This document shows, piece after piece, positions 7,075-10,227 of a DNA stretch of 10,227 bases; within the stretch, counting starts at the first letter, position 1; the number at the start of each line of letters is the position of its first letter. This DNA is from Candidatus Nitrosopumilus sp. (lineage in GTDB: Archaea; Thermoproteota; Nitrososphaeria; Nitrososphaerales; Nitrosopumilaceae), in contig JAEMQG010000179.1 of assembly GCA_022758935.1 (NCBI GenBank), positions 1 through 10,227 of the forward strand. Reading direction: 5' to 3'. The position numbers were made by a program, and so were the translations under genes. The notes under the pieces were generated by a model that saw only the letters and a list, made by a program, of their open reading frames with translations, was not told where the DNA came from and did no database searches.

Positions 7075-7159
7075 CATTGATTTTTTGAGTCTATCTTATT
7101 TTGAGCACTTTGTAGAATTATTCATTATTACACAAATACTATGTTCTATTTGGGCTTGT

Positions 7160-7483
7160 ATGGGATCTATCTTTTGGCTTATACTGGTTATTGTTATTGC
7201 ATCTGCATTGATTGGTTCAATAATTTTCCAATTTTTAATTCCAAACACCAAAATTTCTGCTTTAACTGCATTAGAAGAAAAATGCAAAAAAATTGCCAAA
7301 GAGGGATTTGAAATACATACATCGTATCCAGATTTTCAACTAGATCAATTACCTGCATCTGACATGAATAGATTAATGTATCTTGATGAAATGTGGATCA
7401 AAGATTGTGTGTCTGGTCTACCAGCTGAATCAATTTTCAACATAGTTCAAAAAGTTGAACATGATTTTTACTCTGGAGAATAA
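7160..7483 (+). CDS. Small single-helix membrane protein of unknown function
   Basis: With the ATG at 7160 the product is 107 residues: a long hydrophobic helix right at the N-terminus (SIFWLILVIVIASALIGSII, 3-22, followed by FQFLIP) and a soluble domain of about 75 residues. The soluble part contains ALEEKCKKIAKEGFEIHT, DFQLDQLPASDMNRLMYL, DEMWIKDCVSGLPAES and a C-terminal helix IFNIVQKVEHDFYSG. No family is recognised. The frame is open back to a TTG at 7085, which would add 25 residues with a second, weaker hydrophobic stretch. I prefer the ATG because the longer form leaves only 40 bases for two divergent promoters and overlaps the rps11 TATA region. Its TAA directly abuts the thiL stop on the other strand, with no base between. 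Confidence 0.7.
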   Translation: MGSIFWLILVIVIASALIGSIIFQFLIPNTKISALTALEEKCKKIAKEGFEIHTSYPDFQLDQLPASDMNRLMYLDEMWIKDCVSGLPAESIFNIVQKVEHDFYSGE

Positions 7484-8437
7484 TTACTTCCTAAAGTGAT
7501 GCCACCCCAAATCTTTCAAACGTACAAGTTTTTTATTTTTTTCAAGAAAAACTCCACTACCTTTGGTAACATGACCGATTTCAATTATCGGTGTTTTTAA
7601 TAGCACTGCATTTTTTTTAATTGCTGATTTAAATTTCTTTGAAGTAGTAAAAACAAATTCATATTCTTCACCTCCATGAAATATCAACTTATTTGGAGTG
7701 ATCTTGTGCGATTTGGCAAATTTGATTAAATCTTTTCCAGTCGGAATATTATTTATGATGAATTTACACTCACTTTGATCAGCCATTTCATTTAACGTTG
7801 TAGAAAGACCATCACTAGAATCCATCGATGACGTGAAATAACTTCTATTTTTTATGCCAAAATCTAATTTTGGAATTGGACTAATCACTGTTTTGATTGC
7901 CTTTTTGACAAAATTTTTATCTCCTTTCTTTTTTCCAAGTAATATTTCAAGTCCTGCTGCAGTATATCCAAATGGACCAGTAACAAATATGGTGTCTCCT
8001 ATTTTTGCTCCCTTTCTCTTAACGATCTTTTTTATTATCCCAAATAAACAGACATGGATTACAATTTCTTTCCCTTCATTTGTATCTCCACCTAGAATTG
8101 TAATGTTGAATTCATCGGAGGCCTTTCTCAAGCCTCTTGCTATCTCATTAATATTTACGCGTGAGATACCTTTAGGTAAATTCAAAGAGATCATTCCGTA
8201 TTGAGGATTGACTCCTTTTGCAGCAAAATCGCTGATACATGCAACAATACTTTTTCTTGCAGCATCACGGATTTTCATTTTTGGTGGGATATCTGTGCTT
8301 TGAACTAGAGTGTCCACTTTTGCTATGATTTTTGTTTTTCCAATGTTGAACACCTCGACATCTTCTGAAACAAATTTTTTATTTCCTAATCTCTTTTGAA
8401 AAATTTTGATTATTGTTGATTCATCTAACATGTTCAT
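7484..8437 (-). CDS. thiL: Thiamine-monophosphate kinase ThiL
   Basis: ThiL phosphorylates thiamine monophosphate with ATP to give thiamine diphosphate, the last step of vitamin B1 biosynthesis, in the cytoplasm. The 317 residues match the family length (PurM/ThiL/SelD-type ATP-binding fold). Visible motifs are VDTLVQSTDIP (41-51, Mg/ATP site), SIVACISDFAAKGVNPQYGM (63-82; the family's SDLAAMGA), LGGDTNEG (115-122), GPFGYTAAGLEIL (154-166), MDSSDGLS (205-212; usual DISDGL) and GGEEYEFVFT (255-264; usual GGEDYELLFT). The Asp residues of these motifs are retained, so it should be active. The start overlaps the end of the upstream mutase gene by 17 bases; a second ATG two codons later (8431) is equally plausible. 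No thiamine riboswitch can lie ahead of it, since that region is coding. Co-transcription with the mutase is likely, though no metabolic link is obvious. Confidence 0.93.
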   Translation of the reverse strand: MNMLDESTIIKIFQKRLGNKKFVSEDVEVFNIGKTKIIAKVDTLVQSTDIPPKMKIRDAARKSIVACISDFAAKGVNPQYGMISLNLPKGISRVNINEIARGLRKASDEFNITILGGDTNEGKEIVIHVCLFGIIKKIVKRKGAKIGDTIFVTGPFGYTAAGLEILLGKKKGDKNFVKKAIKTVISPIPKLDFGIKNRSYFTSSMDSSDGLSTTLNEMADQSECKFIINNIPTGKDLIKFAKSHKITPNKLIFHGGEEYEFVFTTSKKFKSAIKKNAVLLKTPIIEIGHVTKGSGVFLEKNKKLVRLKDLGWHHFRK

Positions 8438-9728
8438 AACATTGTCTTACTGATTCTAATGCATTTTTCACAATTTCCTTACATCTGTCTACATTGTTTG
8501 ATTCTACTGAAACTCTAATTATGTCTTCGGTGTTTGACTTTCTGATCAAAACCCAACTATCTTCATCTATTATTCCTTTAATTCCATCTTGTGTTATTAC
8601 ATCAGAATATTCTTTTGCAAATCTTTTGGATACTTCCTCCATTACTTTGTCGTGTAACACGGAATCTACTTTAATTTTCTCTCTCATTTGTGTATAACTT
8701 TCCATAAAATCTAATACCTCGTCAAATTTTGAATTCCCTAGCATTGAAGCTATGAGGCCACTTGTAAGAATTCCTTCTCTACAATAATTAAATTCTGGTA
8801 AGATAAAGCCACCACTACTACCTTCTCCACCTGCTTGGGCATTTGTTTCCAACATTAAATCTATCACATTCGCTTCACCTACTTTTGATCGCTTTACACT
8901 TCCCCCTCTTTCTTTGATAAATTTTTCAATTGAACTACTTGAATCAATACTCAAAACAAATTTCTTATACCCCAATTCCAACGATTTTGCTACTCCTAGT
9001 CCTAGAGTTACGTCTGGTGTTTGTTTTTTTCCTTTTCTTACTACTACTAAACGATCTCCATCCAAATCAAACGCAAATCCAATTCCTTTTTCAGATGTAG
9101 ATGCAATCAGATCCGATAATCTATCTGCAGTTGGATCTGGACCTCTTGTGCAATTATTTAGATTTTCATTAATTACATCTACTTTACATCCCAACTCTCT
9201 TAACAAATTTGGAGCAAATCCTTTTGCAGCTCCTCCTCCTATATCAATAACGATTTTCGGTTGATTTTCTATATGTCCTATTATTTTTTTTGCGTCTTCT
9301 AGATATGATGATGTAATTTGTTCTTCAGTACCAATTTTTGTTTTTAAAATTTCTTGATTTTCAAGAATTCTTGGTAATTCTGCTTCATTAATTCCTCTCC
9401 CATCTACGATAAATTTCATTCCATTCCATTCTAATGGATTGTGTGATGATGTAATTATCAATCCTGCTCCGTATTTTCTTGATTCCCGAAAAACAACTGG
9501 GGTTGGTACTGTACCTAAATCATATACATTTATTCCATTTTTCATTAATGCTGCAGATGCCGTCTCTTTGATCATTGTCCCTGACGATCTCGTATCTTTA
9601 CCTATTACACACTTTTTAGATTCAATTAACGATGAAAAATTATTGCAAAAATATAATGTATCTTTTAGATTAAAATCATCTCCAAATATGCCTCTAATGC
9701 CAGAAATTGTTTTTTTCACATCATCCAT
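8421..9728 (-). CDS. glmM: Phosphoglucosamine/phosphomannomutase-family alpha-D-phosphohexomutase
   Basis: An alpha-D-phosphohexomutase that moves a phosphate between C6 and C1 of a hexose phosphate through an enzyme phosphoserine. The four domain signatures appear in order in the 435-residue form: ISGIRGIFG near the start, the phosphoserine loop ITSSHNPLEWNGMKF (catalytic Ser95), the Mg2+ loop FDLDGDRLVVV (220-230), the sugar-binding loop GGEGSSGGFILPE (300-312) and the phosphate-binding loop IRKSNTEDIIRVSVE (395-409). The GGExxGG-FxxP pattern favours archaeal phosphoglucosamine mutase (UDP-N-acetylglucosamine supply for surface glycans), but glucosamine, mannose and glucose specificities cannot be separated by eye. 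The phosphate loop departs from RPSGTEP to RKSNTED. ATG 9728 is preferred on family length; ATG 9764 adds 12 residues and is possible. The frame stays open to 9842, but that runs antisense through the tRNA gene and is rejected. The stop overlaps thiL. Confidence 0.9.
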   Translation of the reverse strand: MDDVKKTISGIRGIFGDDFNLKDTLYFCNNFSSLIESKKCVIGKDTRSSGTMIKETASAALMKNGINVYDLGTVPTPVVFRESRKYGAGLIITSSHNPLEWNGMKFIVDGRGINEAELPRILENQEILKTKIGTEEQITSSYLEDAKKIIGHIENQPKIVIDIGGGAAKGFAPNLLRELGCKVDVINENLNNCTRGPDPTADRLSDLIASTSEKGIGFAFDLDGDRLVVVRKGKKQTPDVTLGLGVAKSLELGYKKFVLSIDSSSSIEKFIKERGGSVKRSKVGEANVIDLMLETNAQAGGEGSSGGFILPEFNYCREGILTSGLIASMLGNSKFDEVLDFMESYTQMREKIKVDSVLHDKVMEEVSKRFAKEYSDVITQDGIKGIIDEDSWVLIRKSNTEDIIRVSVESNNVDRCKEIVKNALESVRQCYEHVR

Positions 9729-9739
9729 TTCTGAAAGGC

Positions 9740-9748
9740 TTTTTATTA
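9740..9748 (+). promoter_or_regulatory. TATA box of the tRNA-Thr gene
   Basis: TTTTTATTA on the plus strand is centred about 29 bases before the mature tRNA 5' end, which fits initiation a few bases upstream followed by RNase P trimming. It lies within the mutase gene if that starts at 9764, or just upstream of it if the start is 9728. Confidence 0.5.
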
Positions 9749-9772
9749 ACTCTGATGGAATCATCGAAAAGC

Positions 9773-9846
9773 GCCTTGGTAGCTCAGCCTGGTAGAGCGA
9801 ACGCCTCGTAAGCGTTAGGTCGAGAGATCGAGTCTCTCCCAAGGCT
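9773..9846 (+). tRNA. tRNA-Thr (anticodon CGU)
   Basis: The full cloverleaf folds by eye. The acceptor stem is GCCTTGG with CCAAGGC. The D arm is GCTC/GAGC with loop AGCCTGGTA, including G18-G19. The anticodon stem is AACGC/GCGTT with loop CTCGTAA, giving anticodon CGT, which reads ACG (threonine). The variable loop is AGGTC and the T stem is GAGAG/CTCTC. The discriminator base is T73, as is usual in archaeal threonine tRNAs, and no CCA is encoded. There is no intron in the anticodon loop. The T loop reads ATCGAGT, so position 54 is A rather than the usual T, which is uncommon in an elongator tRNA. A run of five Ts follows 14 bases after the gene. Confidence 0.95.
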
Positions 9847-9860
9847 TCATCCTACACTAA

Positions 9861-9884
9861 TTTTTAAAATTGTTTGGTTTTTTT
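9861..9884 (+). terminator. T-rich terminator after tRNA-Thr
   Basis: Two T-runs on the plus strand (five Ts at 9861-9865 and seven at 9878-9884) follow the tRNA gene at the distance expected for archaeal termination. The reverse strand here is A-rich, so it would not stop minus-strand transcription. Confidence 0.5.
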
Positions 9885-9892
9885 AAATATTT

Positions 9893-9970
9893 TTAATCAT
9901 CGAATTTTTCTATATCTATTTGCAATTCTTTTCCTAAACCTTCCCACCACTGCTTAGTTTCGTTTGTCAT
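9893..9970 (-). CDS. Possible 25-residue small protein
   Basis: A short frame with ATG start and TAA stop encodes MTNETKQWWEGLGKELQ followed by an acidic end (IDIEKFDD). The composition looks protein-like: a charged, amphipathic helix with a tandem Trp pair, no rare-looking runs, and net acidic charge. A candidate TATA box, TCTATAAAG (about 9997-10005 read on the minus strand), lies about 31 bases before the ATG. It lies upstream of the mutase and thiL on the same strand, with the tRNA-Thr gene antisense in between. I do not recognise a family. It is short enough to be chance, so the call rests on composition and promoter spacing. Confidence 0.45.
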   Translation of the reverse strand: MTNETKQWWEGLGKELQIDIEKFDD

Positions 9971-9996
9971 ATTATCTTACATTTTATCCTAAATTC

Positions 9997-10005
9997 TCCT
10001 TTATA
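9997..10005 (-). promoter_or_regulatory. Candidate TATA box before the small ORF
   Basis: TCTATAAAG on the minus strand is centred about 31 bases upstream of ATG 9970, leaving a leader of about 6 bases. Another AT-rich stretch, AAATATTTATG near 10018-10028, is a weaker alternative. If no other promoter serves the mutase and thiL, this one might read through to them, antisense to the tRNA gene. Confidence 0.35.
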
Positions 10006-10058
10006 GATCTGTCGATTCATAAATATTTGATCAATTCATAACATAATATGAAATTAAA

Positions 10059-10227
10059 CTATCTTGCTTGATCTCGTTTTCTTTTTCTGTATATGATTAT
10101 TAATAATGTTCCACCCGCACATCCCCAAAACAGAGGTGTTAATCCCGCATTTTTTGGATCTATTATCCCTACAAAGGATAATATCATTATCCCCACCAAA
10201 ACGAATCCTATTATTTCAAGAATCTTA
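10059..10227 (-). CDS. Small two-helix membrane protein (5' end at or beyond window edge)
   Basis: An open minus-strand frame of 55 codons reaches the window edge and ends in TAG. It starts KILEIIGFVLVGIMILSFVG (one transmembrane helix), continues IIDPKNAGLTPLFWGCAGG as a loop with the start of a second hydrophobic stretch (TLLIIIY), and ends in a strongly basic tail, RKRKRDQAR. By the positive-inside rule the C-terminus would be cytoplasmic. The visible part begins with a Lys directly before a hydrophobic helix, so the start codon may lie only a few bases outside and the protein may be about 56-60 residues long. No family is recognised. Confidence 0.6.
   Translation of the reverse strand, partial: KILEIIGFVLVGIMILSFVGIIDPKNAGLTPLFWGCAGGTLLIIIYRKRKRDQAR

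Noticed and set aside
7085..7159. TTG-started 25-residue extension of the small membrane protein
   Set aside because: It would leave almost no room for divergent promoters with rps11; ATG 7160 places the hydrophobic helix at the N-terminus. Not fully excluded.
8914..9264. Plus-strand 116-codon frame (and similar ones at 8494, 9439 and 7854)
   Set aside because: Antisense shadows of the mutase and thiL genes, with Ser/Pro/Phe-rich composition and no start signals.
9729..9842. N-terminal extension of the mutase frame up to 9842
   Set aside because: The extra codons are antisense to the tRNA-Thr gene, and the mutase family begins only a few residues before the ISGIRG motif.
1..10227. CRISPR array, insertion sequence, integrase or defence cassette
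   Set aside because: No spaced direct repeats, terminal inverted repeats, transposase or nuclease genes are seen; gene content is mostly core or envelope.

Overview
The window looks like chromosome from an ammonia-oxidising archaeon of the Nitrososphaerota (Thaumarchaeota), most likely Nitrosopumilus-like. The DNA is AT-rich (about one third G+C by eye). TATA-type boxes sit 24-33 nt before start codons, with little room for leaders. TTG and GTG starts are frequent, poly-T runs follow genes, and the archaeal/eukaryotic protein set is present: uS11 with an [11 protein letters not shown] tail, a PDCD5/TFAR19-like DNA-binding protein, RtcB and archaeal-type ThiL. The genus is inferred, not proven.

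Left part (1-3211, minus strand): two secreted proteins in tandem. The upstream one (1352-3211) has a signal segment, an Ig-like domain, an alpha/beta domain resembling the N,N-dimethylformamidase beta-subunit C-terminal family, and a PEFG-CTERM-like tail. The downstream one, cut by the window edge (1-1279), joins a LamG-like lectin domain to a PQQ-type glucose/sorbosone dehydrogenase propeller. Together they look like a cell-surface or carbohydrate-facing pair. Divergent from them is a secreted SIMPL/DUF541 protein (3477-4283), followed by a T-rich terminator.

Middle part (4390-6562, plus strand): a compact three-gene unit made of the RNA ligase RtcB, a PDCD5-like protein overlapping the rtcB stop, and an unrecognised 103-residue protein that overlaps the PDCD5 stop by one base. 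It ends tail-to-tail, with a 4-base CTAG overlap, against rps11 (minus strand). Divergent from rps11 is a small one-helix membrane protein whose stop codon abuts the stop of thiL.

Right part (7484-10227): a minus-strand pair, a phosphoglucosamine/phosphomannomutase-family enzyme followed by an overlapping thiL (thiamine-monophosphate kinase). A tRNA-Thr(CGU) gene lies on the plus strand just upstream, its TATA box placed in or beside the mutase start region. Beyond it are a possible 25-codon minus-strand gene and the 3' end of a small two-helix membrane protein running off the right edge.

I found no CRISPR array, insertion sequence, prophage or defence cassette. The items most worth a second look are the overlapping rtcB-PDCD5-unknown unit, the C-terminal sorting signal, the lectin-dehydrogenase fusion and the small ORF by the tRNA.
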